Shown here in pieces: positions 34,643-46,564 of a stretch of DNA of 64,000 nucleotides (its first letter is position 1; each line of letters opens with the position of its first letter). The position numbers and the translations under genes were made by a program. A model generated the notes under the pieces. That model had not been told where the DNA came from. It worked only from the letters and a program-made list of their open reading frames with translations, and ran no database searches. Origin of the DNA: Cyanophora paradoxa (Eukaryota; Glaucocystophyceae; Cyanophorales; Cyanophoraceae); assembly GCA_004431415.1 (NCBI GenBank), contig QPMI01000411.1:292772-356771 (forward strand), read 5' to 3'.

Positions 34643-35409
34643 CCGGGCCCGCGCCGCCCCTCCTGCGTGCCCCGCCGGAACTCTCTTTGCCGCAGTGCGT
34701 GTGATTCTGAGCATGAGCATGTAACATTTATATAATGAATTTACATAACATACACTACACATGTGTATTCACTAGTGCAGTTAACTGATCTGATGCATTC
34801 ACTGGTGCCGTTACACATGCCGGCGCCGGCTTCTAAGTCTGTACGTGGCACTTCGGCCCTGGGGAGCCGGCGACCTAAGCTTTCTTTAATTTAAAACCCG
34901 TGTCCAATTGCAACCGAAAATGGAAAAGAGTAAAAAATGCAAGTCTAGATCTAGAGGGATACTAGAAGCCCTCACGTGCAAATCATGGAATGAACAGATC
35001 GAACGGGATCTACAAAAAGCGCTACATGAACGATGAACGGTACACTTATTTGTAATAGACAAGGTCTTGAATCGAAAGTACTAAGGTAACAAACTCAAGT
35101 CTCACGGTTACTGTCAAAGTACAGGGACACTCGCACTCCACACAAAGCGTCCGGAGAAACTCTGTGGCCCAGTAAGCTTAAGACTAGTAACGTTGATCAT
35201 GAAATTGGGAAATTGCGAAATACGTATACAATGGTAGCGCTGACCAGGACACATTACTATAACTAATTAATATAATATCCATGTCGATATCTATGAAATC
35301 CCCGAAGTCCAGTGCACGTGGGCGCGCGAAGCAGCCGCAAAGAAAACCCAAAAATGCGGAGAAACTGTGGGCCGGGTCGATGCTCATGAGTCGCAAGGTG
35401 GTACGGGGC
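34643..35409. other. Convergent intergenic region, A/T-rich
   Basis: It lies between the 3' ends of ABCG gene 2 (+) and the F-box/SEL1 gene (-). The composition drops sharply in GC after 34690. TGTAA occurs at 34720, shortly after the ABCG stop. That is a polyadenylation signal in some algae, but its use here is a guess. No gene was seen. Confidence 0.45.
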
Positions 35410-36673
35410 TCACTGGGCGGCGAGGGGGGCGAGGCGGCCGGCGAGGTGGGTGGCGCGGGGGTGGCCGGCGGCGGCGGCGCGCATGGCGAGGGCGACGGCA
35501 GCCGGCGCGTCGCGCGGGGCCCCGGCGGCCCCGAGGCCCGTGGCGAGGGCGAGGGCGTAGAGGGCCTCGGGGCAGGCGGCGGCGGCGGCGCGGCGGAGGG
35601 CGCGCAGGAGGAAGGGCGCCGGCGCGTCGGGCACGCGGAGCCCGTCGAAGGCGAGCGCGGCGTAGAGCGCCGGCGGCGCCGCGTCGACGGCGGCGCGCCA
35701 CTCGCGCGCGACGAGGCGCAGCGCAGCGAGGGCCCCGACCCGCTGCCCCGCCGCCGCGTGCCGCACGACCGCCGCGAGGATCCCGCCCCGCAGGAGGCTC
35801 GCCGCCCACGGCGAACCCTTCGCCTCCGCCGCCGGGCGCCGGAGGGTGAGGAGGGCCGGCGACGGGGAGCGGGAGGAGAGGGGGCTCGCGGGGGCGGGGG
35901 CGGCCTCGGGGGCGGCGGGGAGGGAGAGGGGGAGGGCGGGGGCGGCCTCGTCGTCGCTGGGGCAGCCGAAGCCGTCGTCCTCGTCGATGTCCGCCTCCGA
36001 GTCGCTCTCCTCCAGCCGCCGCAGCGCCGCCCCCGCCTCCGCCCGCACCCGCTTCCCCGGCCCCGACGCCAGCACGTAGATCTCGTACAGCTGCCCGCCC
36101 CGCCCCGCCGGGATCAGCCGGCGGGCGGCCGGCGGGGCGCGCGGGGCGGGGGCGGACCATCCTCATCGTGGCGGGGTCGAGCGCCGGCGCCGCCCGCGCC
36201 TGCCCGGCGTGGACCGGGGCGCTGGGCCGGAGGAAGGCCTCCCTCGCGCGCGCCCAGACCTCCTTGCGCCGCCGCGAGGCCACGTAGCCTCCTGCGAGGG
36301 CCCGCCGCCGCATCGGCCGGCGCCGTGCAGCGGGCCGCCGGCGTCCGCGCGTACGCGTCCGCGCACCGCAGCTGTCGACGAAGGAAGCAAAAGCGGCGAG
36401 GTCCAAAACGGCGCCGCCGGGGAGCACTGGTGACGGCAGCTGCAGGTGCAGGAACGGCCTCTTTTTGTCGGCGCGGGCGTCCTGCTGCTCAAGTCACGGG
36501 GCGCCCAAACAACTCGAGCGAAGAATCGGTGGCGCTGCTCCGCTTACCCCGGATGGGACGCTGGCCTTAAGCTTGGCTGCGTCCTCGAGCTCATCGCAGC
36601 GCTCGCGATCGAGCTCCCGGGGAACAGGGGCTTCGCTTCCGCGCGCCGGGCACACTTGCAATTGGGGCGGCAT
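35410..36673 (-). CDS. F-box-like protein with SEL1/TPR-type repeat
   Basis: The large 3' exon (36079-35410) encodes, in order: LYEIYVLASGPGKR, an acidic stretch EESDSEADIDEDDGF, a Ser/Pro linker, and an F-box-like helical block (LAALRLVAREWRAAVDAAPP). A SEL1-like repeat follows (CPEALYALALATGLG...AVALAMRAAAAGHPRA), and the protein ends at PLAAQ. Upstream exons read ASRRRKEVWARAREAFLRPS and AVLDLAAFASFVDSCG. A 5' exon from the ATG at 36673 (MPPQLQVCPARG) joins in phase through a GTTGTTTG donor, but this start is tentative. F-box plus SEL1 proteins usually act as SCF ubiquitin-ligase adaptors; that role is inferred. Confidence 0.6.
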
Positions 36674-37595
36674 CAGAGAAGTAATGGAAGGTGCGACGTC
36701 GACCGATCGCGAGCCGTGTAACGCCCAAGCACGATCGGGCGACGAGCTCAGCCCGCCCGATGGGAGCTCGAGCCGGACGAAGCTTAAGATTGAATACGTG
36801 TGGTGTGGGAGCGGGCCAGGCAGGCGGAACTTCGGAAGCAACTTGGAAAGGAGATGCGCTTCGAGTTCGACCGATCAGCCAGCAGCGGGACCGTCGGACC
36901 TACTAGGCTACTGCTGCATGCAGCGCGCGCTAGCTGGAGCCTGCTGCAGCTGCAGCTGCTAGCGCTGGAGTAATGCCATCGAATGCGGAGTGATACTCCG
37001 CAGATATCGATACTAGTACTGGTTTAGCTATAGATTGCAGACTGCGACAATCGACAATTGCAAGGGCGCGTGCGCGCCTTCCGCAATCCGCGGCGGAGCT
37101 CGCGATCGAGGCCGCGGATCGATATCCCGGAGCAGCCGCGCGGCCCGCGCCTACTGAGCCTACGTACTAAGCTAAATTAAAAGGCTGCGAAGGCGCCGAA
37201 GGCTACAGCTACATATACGTAACTTGTAACGACGCGTCGACGACGCGTCGGCGACTCGGCGGGCGCGGGCCGGGCCACCGGGGCCGGGCCAGTACCGTAG
37301 TAGTACGGTAGTACTATAGCTACGGTACGTAGAACGCCAGTACGCGTACGAGAACGTACGTATAGTCGTCGTATACGCGTCTCGAGAACACGGCATGGGG
37401 CCTCACTGGCAGGCCCTCAGCAGGCAGCGTCTTGGAGCGGATTGGGGTCTTGGATCCGGAGCGCTCCAATCCTCGCGGGGGATCGGCGCACGAAATCCTA
37501 TTCAGGATCTCTCTAAATCTCCCGTCCTATACGAATACGTATACGGTATATATGGCCGACGGGCGGCGCGACGGCCGCGGGCCAGAGTTCCAAAA

Positions 37596-37680
37596 TTTTT
37601 TGTGGGCCCAGGAGACCCCCAAAAATTTTTAAAAATTTTTAAAAATTTTTGAAAAATTTCTCAAAAATTTTTGCCATACA
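37596..37680. repeat. A5T5 alternating-run block
   Basis: Several consecutive AAAAATTTTT units, self-complementary, sit in an otherwise GC-rich chromosome. A related block with AAATTTT words lies at 37978-38070. Such A-tract DNA is bent and excludes nucleosomes. The biological meaning here is unknown. Confidence 0.75.
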
Positions 37681-38172
37681 AACGAGAAGGCACGTTCCAG
37701 AGGCGCGCAAACGCGCTCTAAACGTGCTCTTAAGGTCCTCTTAACATTCTTGTAGCATGGGAAGTGGTCAGAAGTTTTATTTCGAGCCCATTTGGGCGAA
37801 GACACACTCATGAATTTCCTAGGGCTCGCCAGGGGTACAGTGAGGTCTGACCCTTATCGACGTGCAGAGTGCCCCTATCGCATTGCTTATCGCTTAAACT
37901 TCATTATACATGCAAGAGATACGTAAAGGAAGCTTATTACGACGTGTTCTGCACGAGAAAAGGGCCCCCCGAATATTTTCTCGAGCAAAATTTTTTGAGC
38001 GTCCAGCCGAGACCAAAAAATTTTGCAAAAATTTTACAAAAAATTTTGTTTTATTTTTCGAAAAATTTTTCGGCCGGAACCCTGCCGCGGGCGCGCGCGC
38101 GCGCGCCGGCGCCTGCGCGCGGCCCCGCGCGGGCGCTGAAACTCAACCGTCGCTCTCTCTTCCCCCCCGGCC

Positions 38173-38300
38173 GGGGCGTACGTCGTTCTTTGTGATTCTG
38201 GGTACAGCCAGCGGGCAGCGGCTGCAACAAAAAACGAAGGGGCGTACGTTGTTCTTTGCATCTGGGTACAGCAAACAAAAAACGAAGCGGTGCCCACATG
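38173..38300. repeat. 66-bp direct tandem repeat, two copies
   Basis: GGGGCGTACGTCGTTCTTTG at 38173 recurs as GGGGCGTACGTTGTTCTTTG at 38239. Each copy is followed by CTGGGTACAGC and then by an A-rich AACAAAAAACGAA end. The copies have diverged by a few substitutions and small indels. Confidence 0.75.
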
Positions 38301-38804
38301 CATGGCCATGGCCAGCTGGCGCGGTGCCTCGCGCAGAACTGGAGCGCCGCGATGACTCACGCCGTGACACCGCAAAAGCTCAGGGAAGTTGCTCCAAGAT
38401 CGGGAGAGTACATGAACGCAGTCCGCGGAGTTCTCCAAGCTTCATCGGCTGTCCATAGGGAACGGCATAAGGACCATCATACGGTCCTACGTATACGGAT
38501 CACGTTAACATTCGCATGCGCATGCACGCGCTCATTATCGCAGCGAAACTTGAAAGCCTTGGCTTATCCACTCGCGCGCGTGCAGCAGCAGCGGTGCCAG
38601 CGGCCTAGCTAGCTAGGACAGCAGCTTGCCTTCGAGCAAGGTTTCGCACACGAGATTTGGCAGCATAGCAGAAACATTCGCTCAAGCCGCAGACGCGCGA
38701 GCGCGAACGGCAGGAGCAGAAGCCAACAGCCCAGACACTGATCGTCCGCATCGCCGCGGAGAAAAGCTTGATCCATCGTCGAGAAAAGCACGCGCAGCAG
38801 ACAG

Positions 38805-41615
38805 AGGTCGCCGGCGAATTTCCGTCATCGGAATCCGCGCGCGACCGCGTAGGCGAGAGGGCGTTCGGCGGCGCGGGACTGCGAAGCGCGCGCGGGAGCG
38901 ATGGAGGCGGCGGTGTGCCACGGCGGCTTCGACCTGGGGCTCGACCTGAGCGACCCGTTCCTCGCCCACTCGCCGGCCCTGCGCCTCGAGCTCGCCGGCG
39001 AGGCGGCCGGGAGCTTCCTCCCCGGCGCGTGCGGCGACGAGGCGGGGGCGGGGCCGGAGGGCGGGGACGGGCACGAGCTCGGGGCGCTGGCCCTGGGCTC
39101 CCCCATGCTCTCCCCCAGCGCCTTCTTCCTCGACGCCGACGAGGAGCCGGCCCATGGCCACCCTCTTCCCAGTCCGGCCGACGAGCCCGCCGGCCCCTTC
39201 CCCTTCGACTTCTCCGCCCACCCGGCCCCCGCGGCCGCTCGGGAGGAGGCGGCGGGCCGTCGGCCCTGCGACATCGAAGTCCCCCTCGGCCTCCCCGCCG
39301 CGCTCTCCGGCCCCTTCTCCCCCGCCTCGGACCCCTCCCCGGTCCCCTCGCCCCTGGTTCGTGCCTTGGGATCCGGATTAGTCCTCTCGTCGCGAAATCT
39401 CATTTCCCGTCCTACCGGCACCGGGGCGCAGGCGTCAGACGCGGCATCCCCCGCCGCCCCGCCGGGGTACGTGTTCGTGCGGGTGCCGATCGCGCAGCTC
39501 CGCGGGCAGCTCGGGGACCTCGATCGCGCCAACAGGTCCGCCCCCGCCCCTGTACCCCCCCTCCCTGCCCCCGCTGATGGTACCGGTGGGGGCAGCTGCG
39601 GGGCGGTGCTGGGCACCCTGGCGGGGCTGCGCATCCCGCGCTCGGAGAGCGTGCACAGCCTGCCGGGGCGGCTCTGCGACGTGGCGGCCTCGCCCCGCGC
39701 CGGCCCCGCCTCGGGCGCCAGCACGCCGGGGCGGCAGGCCTCGACGCCCGTCCCGGGCAAGCGGAGCCTGCCCGACGCCGACCTCGATTTCGAGGCCGCC
39801 GCCTCGCCCGCCAAGCGGCGCGGCTCATCCGTGCGCGCCCCGCGCCCCGCGCCCTCGCCGCCGCCGGCCGACGCCTCGTGTGCAGGACGGGCGGCGGGGA
39901 GGCGGGGCGCTGGCCCTCTCGGGCTCTGTCAACGCCGCCTACCTCGAGCGCCTTCAGCGCGAGGGTCCGCCCCGCCCGCCTCTCGGAGCGCGCCCCGCTG
40001 ACCGCCCCGCCCCGCCCAGGCTGCGACGGCAAGATCCTGCCCCCCTGGCTCTGCAAGCCCCGCGCCGCCTCCGCCCCGCCCCGCCCCGCCCGCCGCCGCC
40101 GACGCCGACGAGGGTGCGCGCGCGCGCGTGCGCCGGGCTCGGGGCGCGGGGCCGACGGGCGGGGCGCAGGGCCGCTCGACGGGCCGCGCGGGCAGGCGCA
40201 GTGCCTCGACGCCGGCGCCGCGTGCAACTTTGTGACGTTCTACGGCGAGGGCGGCGCCCTCCGCACCCTCGCCCTCCCGGACTGCTTCGGGCCCGGCGCC
40301 GCGCCAGCCCAGGCCGTCGGCCTCCAGTCCCCGGACTCAAGTGGCTTCTCTCTTGAGTTGCCGCCGGCCTTCGCCCGCCCAGCGCCCCCCGGGGCCACGG
40401 TGGCGGGGACGGCGGCGGCCTCGCCGCGGGGAGGCCCCGCGCCGCTGCCGTTCGAGTCCGACGAGCCGCTCCTCCGCAAGGTCGCCGCCGAGCAGGTACC
40501 CCCTTCGTTTTCTTCCTTTTTCTTCCTTTCTCTGACGCCGGCGCAGCGGGCCCGCCTGCGGGCGCGCCTCGAGGCGGAGCGGGCGGCCGCCGCGGCCGCC
40601 GCCGCGCGCCTCCAGACCTCGCCTGTCGCCGAGGTGCGCCGCCCGCCGGCGCCCGACGGCGCTCCGTCCCGGGGCCGACGGGGCGCAGGGGGAGGAGGCG
40701 GCGATCGCGCGGCTGGCGGCGGCGCACCCGCGCGACTCTCTCGTCGCCCTCTTCGACCTCCCCATGGCGGCGCGCGCCCGCCCCGCCCGCCCACTTCGCG
40801 CCCGCGGCCTGACGCCGGCGCAGGACGCGGCGAAGCGGCTGGGCATCGCCCCCGCGGTGGTCAAGCAGGTCTGCCGCGCGCACGGCATCACCCGCTGGCC
40901 CCAGCGCAAGCTCCGCTCCCTCGCCCGCTGGGCCGAGCAGGCCGAGGTCCGCCCCCGCCCGGCCCGCCGGCCCCGGGGCGCGCCTGAGGCGGCGCAGATC
41001 GTGCTGGCGAACCGCGTGCCGGGCTTCGACCACGCGGCGATCGCGGCGGCGGCGACGCGGCTGCGCGCCGCGCGCTCGCTCCTCTACCGCGACCCATCCG
41101 CCTCGAGTGCGGCCGGCCCCGCGCCCCCGCGCCGCCCCGCCCCTGACCCCGCCGCAGTCAAGGAGGCGACGGCGGCGATGCGGCGGCTCCTCGTCGGGCC
41201 CATCCAGCAGCGCCTCTCCGCCGCCGCCGCCGCCGGCCCCGCCGCCGCCGCTTCCGGCCCCTTCGCGGCTGCGAAGGGAGTGGGGGGCGGGGAGGAGTCG
41301 GGGGAGGAGGGGTCGGGGGCGGGGCGGGGGGGCGGGGCGGGGGTGCAGGTGGAGGACGTGAACGTCTTCCTCCACTGCTACCTCGCCGCCTCCGCCGAGG
41401 CCCGCCTCCGCGCCAAGGCCGCCCCCGAGCCGGCCCCGGCCCCGGCCCCGCCGGCCCCCCTCGAGCTCCCGACCGTCGACATCTCGCTCCCCGAGGGCGG
41501 GCACTGCCTCAGCCCGCTCCTCGTCGACGGCGCCCTCTTCCCGGGCCTCTAGGCCCCGCCCCGCCTCAGCTGGCGTCCGCTTCCGGCCCCGCCGCTGCCC
41601 TCTCGGCCGGCTCTG
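38805..41615 (+). repeat. Inverted duplication, left arm (RWP-RK copy A)
   Basis: This segment recurs in reverse orientation at 60896-63733. Similarity begins at AGGTCGCCGGCGAATTT about 95 bp before the start codon and fades about 60 bp after the stop codon, at CGGCTCTG. So the unit covers one gene with a short promoter and 3' end. The arms are nearly identical by eye apart from a few blocks. Confidence 0.9.
38901..41552 (+). CDS. RWP-RK domain transcription factor, copy A
   Basis: The start is the ATG at 38901 (MEAAVCHGGFDLGLDLSDPF) and the stop is at 41552. The N-terminal half is acidic and Pro-rich, like an activation region. It includes FVRVPIAQLRGQLGDLDRAN and a basic KRRGSS patch. The RWP-RK domain is rebuilt across a 54-nt GC-AG intron (40770-40823). 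FDLPMA joins to DAAKRLGIAPAVVKQVCRAHG, and ITRWPQRKLRSL carries the invariant RWPxRKLxSL core. Just before it, RARLEAERAAAAAAAARLQT is a predicted helix. The C-terminus ends LLVDGALFPGL. RWP-RK proteins are DNA-binding factors, known from nitrogen response and gamete or sex programmes in algae and plants. Which role applies here is unknown. Confidence 0.88.
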
Positions 41616-42969
41616 TGAGCTCACAACCTGCGCGCGCATCCCAACTTTTCATGCCCCGCTTGATTAGGTTTTAGTCGCTCATACACTTTCAACCTTTCAC
41701 ACTTTCACTTGTACATGTAATTTATAGCAATAGCGAGCACACTCCTTCAGCCATCATTTTAAGAGCTCTATAGCCACGCGACCTCGTGTCATCGGATGCG
41801 TTGTCTCGGCGTACCATAATCTGCTTTAGCGGCAACTAGTACTGCAGCGTCTTCGGTCGTTCCCTGTGAAGTGGTGCAGGTTGCACTTTGCGAGCCTTTT
41901 TGCCCCGTGGCCCCGCCGCGCCAGTTGCAGTTGCAGTGTTGGTAGGCAGGGCCCAGGGCGCACGTTGAGCCTCTGCACTACGAAGATCGTTAACGCAGTA
42001 GTCTCGTTTCCTTAGCCATATATAGTACTTGCAGTGTGCGGTGTTTGAACAGATTAATATTGGAACCGGAGCTCCGGACACCCAGGCTTCATTTTAGTTT
42101 TCTTCAGTTTCAAGTTTCGCGGCGAAGGGTTCTTTGTATGTTCTTCGCGCAAGTGTACCCAGTGGCCGCGCAGCATTTCGGCGATAGAGAATACGGAAGT
42201 CAAGCTTGATATATAGTTGTACCGTAGTGCGCATGTCGGCCCCGGCGGCCTGACAACGCCGCCGGCGTCGACGCGCTTTTTGCGAAGTTCTGACTTCGAA
42301 TTCGTTTATATCCGCTGACTCGGATATCGAGTGCGAAACTATTTATTCTCGCTAACTCGGTAGCATACGTTCCACATACATATTATTAGTACTTGTATAT
42401 ATACGTATACGTAGCTATATAGTTCGCGGCTCTTCCCCGGAGCCCGCCGGGCGCGGCGCCGCGCCGGCCGGCCGCCGCGCGCGCGGGGCTCCTTTGAAGC
42501 ATCATGCATATGGCGTAATGAGTGCATCTTGCTCTAACGAAGACGTTCCTTGCCGACAACTTCCGAAGTTCCTGTACATAATTATAATCATTGAACTTCG
42601 GAATTAACTAGTAATGCAAATTCAATTGCATGCGCAATACGCAAAAGCGAGCCGTGCGGGCGTGGCCCAGCGGGCATACGCAACGTACACGCCGGCGCGC
42701 CTGCGCGTCCCCGGAGGGCCCAGTGGGGGAACGCGGGGGAGGGGGGCCGTGTTCCGAAGTTCGGAGTCTGCCAGGGCTCTGCAGCTGCCCTCGAAGGCGG
42801 CGCGATCGATTCAATTGAATGTCACTGCGTGTACAGAGGGCGCCGGCGGCAGCACTGCGGCAGCAACTGCAGGCGGCCTGGCCCCGACGCAAGCGGTTTG
42901 ACGGGGACCCAAGGGGCGTCCGGTTTGACGCCTAAGGCCTCCTGCGACGACGACGCAAGCGCCTAGGGC
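41553..42969. other. Convergent intergenic region
   Basis: It lies between the RWP-RK copy A stop and the 3' end of the minus-strand gene at 42970. It is A/T-rich at 41640-42420 and GC-rich at 42420-42500. Multiple TTCGAAGT/ACTTCGGA words occur at 42285-42300, 42560-42600 and 42750. No exon or RNA gene was recognised. Confidence 0.45.
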
Positions 42970-44944
42970 CTAGGCGTCCGGGGCGGCCTCCCAGGGGGCG
43001 GCGCAGGAGGCCTCCGTCTCGGCCACCGCCTCCTCGAGCTCCTCGTCCCCCGCCTGCCGCCCCGCCCCGCCTCAGACGCCTCCCCGCGCCTCCACCCCCG
43101 GCCCCGGCGCCCCCGGCCTCCCCACCGCAACGGTGAGCCGGGGCCGGCGGGCGGGCGCACCAGGCCGAGCTGCACGACGGCGGCCGCCTCCTCGCACGGC
43201 AGCTCCGCCCCCTCCGCCCCCTCCCCCAGCGCCGCCCCCTCCGCCTCCGCCGCCTCCGCTTCCGCCGCCTCCGCCGTCTCCGCCCCCGCCCCCGCCACGG
43301 CCTCCTCCTCCTCCTCGTACCCCTCCTCGACCGCCACCACGAGCGTCCCGTCGTCCAGCTCTGCCCCGCGTCTCAGGTGAGGGGGGCGGGTGGGGGGGAA
43401 AGGAAAGGGGGTACCCTTGAGGCCCAGGAACTTGAGCATCTTTCCGAAGAAGCCTGCGCCCAAGGCGTCGACGGGGATAGAGGGCAGAGGGGCAAATTAG
43501 CAAACAAGCGCACCGGTCTTCTTGTCCTGCGTGGCCTTCATGCCGGCCTTGGCCTGCGGCGCGTCGTACCCCACCAGGCAGGCGGGTACGGCCTTCTGCG
43601 CGGCGCAGCTGCGGAGCGCGCGCGCGTCGGGCGGCGCGGCACTCGGCCGGCGCGGCGCGGCGGGGCACTGACGCCTTGATGCAGTCCTTCATCGAGAGCT
43701 GCGGCGGGGCGCGGGCGGTCGGGCCAGGGGAAGGGCCGGCTGCTGGGGGGGGGGGGGGGGGCACCTTCGCGTGCTCCGAGACCTCATCGCCCATGCGCAG
43801 AACAGGCTGTGGGGGCGTCAGGGGTCCGCCAGTGGGGCCCGCGGCGCTCGCTCCCCCCGCCGCCGGGGGGTACGCGCCTTCCCCTTCCACTTCTTGCTGT
43901 CGGGCTTGTCGGGGTCTTCGTAGGGCCTGAAACCCGAGCCGCCGGTGAGCCGCCCGAGCCGCAAGCGCGAGGCGGAGCAGCGCGGCTTGGCGCGGCGCAC
44001 CGGTGCCAGAAAGCTGGGCGGGGCGATCGTGGAGCGCCGCAGGGGCGATCAGGGGAGAAGGGGGGAGGGGGGGGGGGGGGAGTGGATAAAGAGGAGAGGA
44101 GCCGGCGGCGCACCGTCCACGAGCTGGTGCTGCGGGCCACACGCCGTGAAGGGGTAAGCGGCAGGGGCGGCGTGGGGCACGGGGCGCCAGGCGATCGCAC
44201 GGGGTTGTAAGTGTAGTGCTTTGTGTAGGGGATGATGCCGCCCCAGTGATCCTGCGCATCGCAGGAGCGCGGGGCGCGTTTGGCGGACGGACGGCCCCAC
44301 GCCGACAGCCGGCCGCCCGGGCCCGGGGACGCTGGGACTCCCGCGGACTCGCACCTTGTGAGTGTAGACCGTAAAGTCATCCTCCGTGAACCAGTTGTCG
44401 TTGAATCTGTTGAAACGGCGCGTGAAGCCGGGGCTGCGGTTAGGGGCGCGAGCGTCCAAGCTGACCGGAAGTCAGAGGCCGGCTGCCAGTGCTTCTTTTC
44501 GATCTGCAGCACCTGCGACCGAAGAAAGTTAGCATTGTGGCTGCCATCCAAGGCCTTAATGCAAATCTATCGAAGCGGCGGAGCCAGCTGCAGCATGGAG
44601 CGCCACGCTGCGGCTGTCGAGGGGCTCGCTGGCTGCTGGGCGCCGTTCGACGCGCGCTGATTACGTCTCGACTCAGCCGGACGGATCACACTCCAGCAAT
44701 CGACGCCGGCTAACACCCGCGGCTCGCTATAACGCGGCCATGCCATTGCACCGCCGGCGCAGGACGGCATTGACTTCAGCGACGGAACAGGCAGGGATCG
44801 ACGCCCCGACGCCGACACTCGGAACGCCGCAGTTTTTGCCGCAAGCTCGCCGTTGAACCAAGGACCCCCCCACGGGTCGCACTGCACGGAACATACCTGA
44901 CGGCACTCGCACGGGCTGCACTCTTTCGCGTGCTTCGCGCCCAT
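42970..44944 (-). CDS. Unrecognised acidic protein with a conserved-looking N-terminal domain
   Basis: The proposed start is the ATG at 44944 (MGAKHAKECSPCECRQ), joined in phase by a 384-nt intron (44513-44896, GTATGT donor) to VLQIEKKHWQPASDF. RFNRFNDNWFTEDDF, DHWGGIIPYTKHYTYNP and HQLVDG follow, then GGSGFRPYEDPDKPDSKKWKG, VLRMGDEVSEHAKV, SMKDCIKA and FFGKMLKFLGLKG. A long Glu/Ala-rich acidic region (EGYEEEEEAVAGAG...) comes next. The end is CAAPWEAAPDA, with the stop at 42970. One intron may be only 32 nt (in DFR|PGF). The aromatic-rich N-terminal half looks like a folded domain, but no family is recognised. No membrane segment was seen. Confidence 0.55.
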
Positions 44945-45174
44945 CACTGACGAACTGCCGGCTAACGCCCGGGACTATAGCCTGTACCCCCCCACCTTCC
45001 GAACTTGTCCGAAGTTCCGGCTGCAGCTCTTGCGTGCACTGCAGATGTGCGCTTCTTCCGCCGATGCCGCTCGGACAATCGCTCACCGCGCGCCGGCGCC
45101 GCGCCGGCGCTCACGCGAGGCCGGGCGGAATGCGCGTACCTCTACACGGAAGCGCTGCTGGGCGAGCTACGAGG

Positions 45175-46564
45175 CTAGGAGAGGACCTGGACGTCGTTCG
45201 AGTCGGCCTCGAAGTCGATGCCGCCGACGACGACCACGCGCCCGTCCGCCAGGCCCGCCCCCCCGTGCGCGAACCGCGCCACGAATTTGCCCTGAGGAGG
45301 CACTGAGGACAAGGCCGGCGGGCGAGGAGGCGAGGGCATGGGCACCTGCTTGCCGGGACCCCTCTTCAGCTCGGTCCACTCCATGCGCGCTGCGGGCCGG
45401 CGGGTCAGGGGGCGGGCCGGCGGGGCGGGGCGGGGCGGGGCGGGGCGAGGCGGGCCGGAGTTAAGGATCCAGGTGTCGCCGAGGACCTGGCGGCAGTCGG
45501 TGCCGCCGCAGGCCACAAGCGTCCCGTCGCCGGCCGGCGCCAGCACGTGCGCGCAGCGCTGGAAGGGGCTCGATCCCAGCGGCACCCACCGCATCGCCTC
45601 TGCCGGCGCGAGCGCAGGTGGCCGGTCCTCAGAAAGAGCGAGAGAGCGCTGTGGCGGGCGGGCGGGCGGGCCGGACCGAGGTCGAGGACGAAGAGGTCGG
45701 CGAGGGGCGCCCCCGACTCGAGGCGCCCGCCGTGCACCAGCAGCCGCGAGGCGCTCAGCGGCGCGCACGCGAACATCTCCCGCGGCGCCGGCCCCTTCCC
45801 CGCCGGCGCGTCCCGCAGCCACGTCGAGGTCGCTGCGCGGCGCCGGCGCGGGCGTCAGCGACCGCGCAGCGCGGGCGGGGGGCGGGGGGCGGCGGGCACC
45901 GATGTCGAAGACGCAGACGTCGTCCAGCGGCCCGTCGTCGTTCGCGCCGCCGAAGACCACCATCTTGCCCCCGAGCACGGCCGCCCCGTGCGAGTTCCGC
46001 GGGTCGGGGATCGCCCCCTGCGCCGAGACGCGCCGCCACGCCAGCTTCTCTGCGAGCGGCCGGCGTGGGCGGGCGCCGGGGAGCGTCGCGCGAAGCTCTC
46101 CGCCGCACCGAGGTCGAAGATGTGCATGTCGTTGTACACCTGCGTCTGCAACGGGTCCTGCCCGCCGAAGAGAAGCAGGGAGGCGCCGTGCGCGACGAGC
46201 GTGTGGCCCGTGCGCGGCGGCGGCCGCGTTCCAACGGCCTTCAGCTCCCGCCAAGTCCAGGAGTCTGCCGGCGGTCCGTCGCTCAGCGTTCGCAGACGCG
46301 GGCTGCAAATGGCGCACCGGTATCGAGTTCGTAGAGGGCATTGAAGGTGCGCCCGTCCCTGTTGGCTCCTCCGAACACATAGAGCTTTGAGCCTACGGCC
46401 GCTACAGCGTGGCCGCCCACGGGAGGAGGCCTCTCGCCGGAAGTCGACTGCAGCGCCCAGCGCCGCTCGGTCGGCGCCCGCACATTGGACACATGATGCT
46501 GCGCAGGTTGAGCCTCGGGATGCGGAGGCGGCTGCTCGGGCTGCTCTTGCTCGCTCGCTGACAT
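45175..46564 (-). CDS. Kelch-repeat beta-propeller protein
   Basis: The start is the ATG at 46564 (MSASEQEQPEQPPPHPEAQ). Kelch blades follow, each with a diglycine and a Tyr/Phe...Trp-type spacing: GGHAVAAVGSKLYVFGGANRDG, GHTLVAHGASLLLFGGQDPL, NSHGAAVLGGKMVVFGGANDDG, LSASRLLVHGGRLESG, LAPAGDGTLVACGGTD and GGAGLADGRVVVVGGIDFEADSN. The stop is at 45175. That makes six blades, a complete propeller. No BTB, F-box or membrane segment accompanies them, so it is probably a soluble protein-interaction scaffold. Introns of the GTGCGCC type split most blades. Confidence 0.85.

Larger units (their letters stand above)
36674..38900. other. Long divergent intergenic region with A/T-rich repeats
   Basis: No coding exon was recognised over about 2.2 kb. 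It holds alternating A/T-run blocks at 37596-37680 and 37978-38070 and a 66-bp direct repeat at 38173-38300, all listed separately. It is also rich in palindromes such as GTACGTAC at 37300-37380. Its right end includes the promoter and 5' flank of RWP-RK copy A. Confidence 0.5.
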
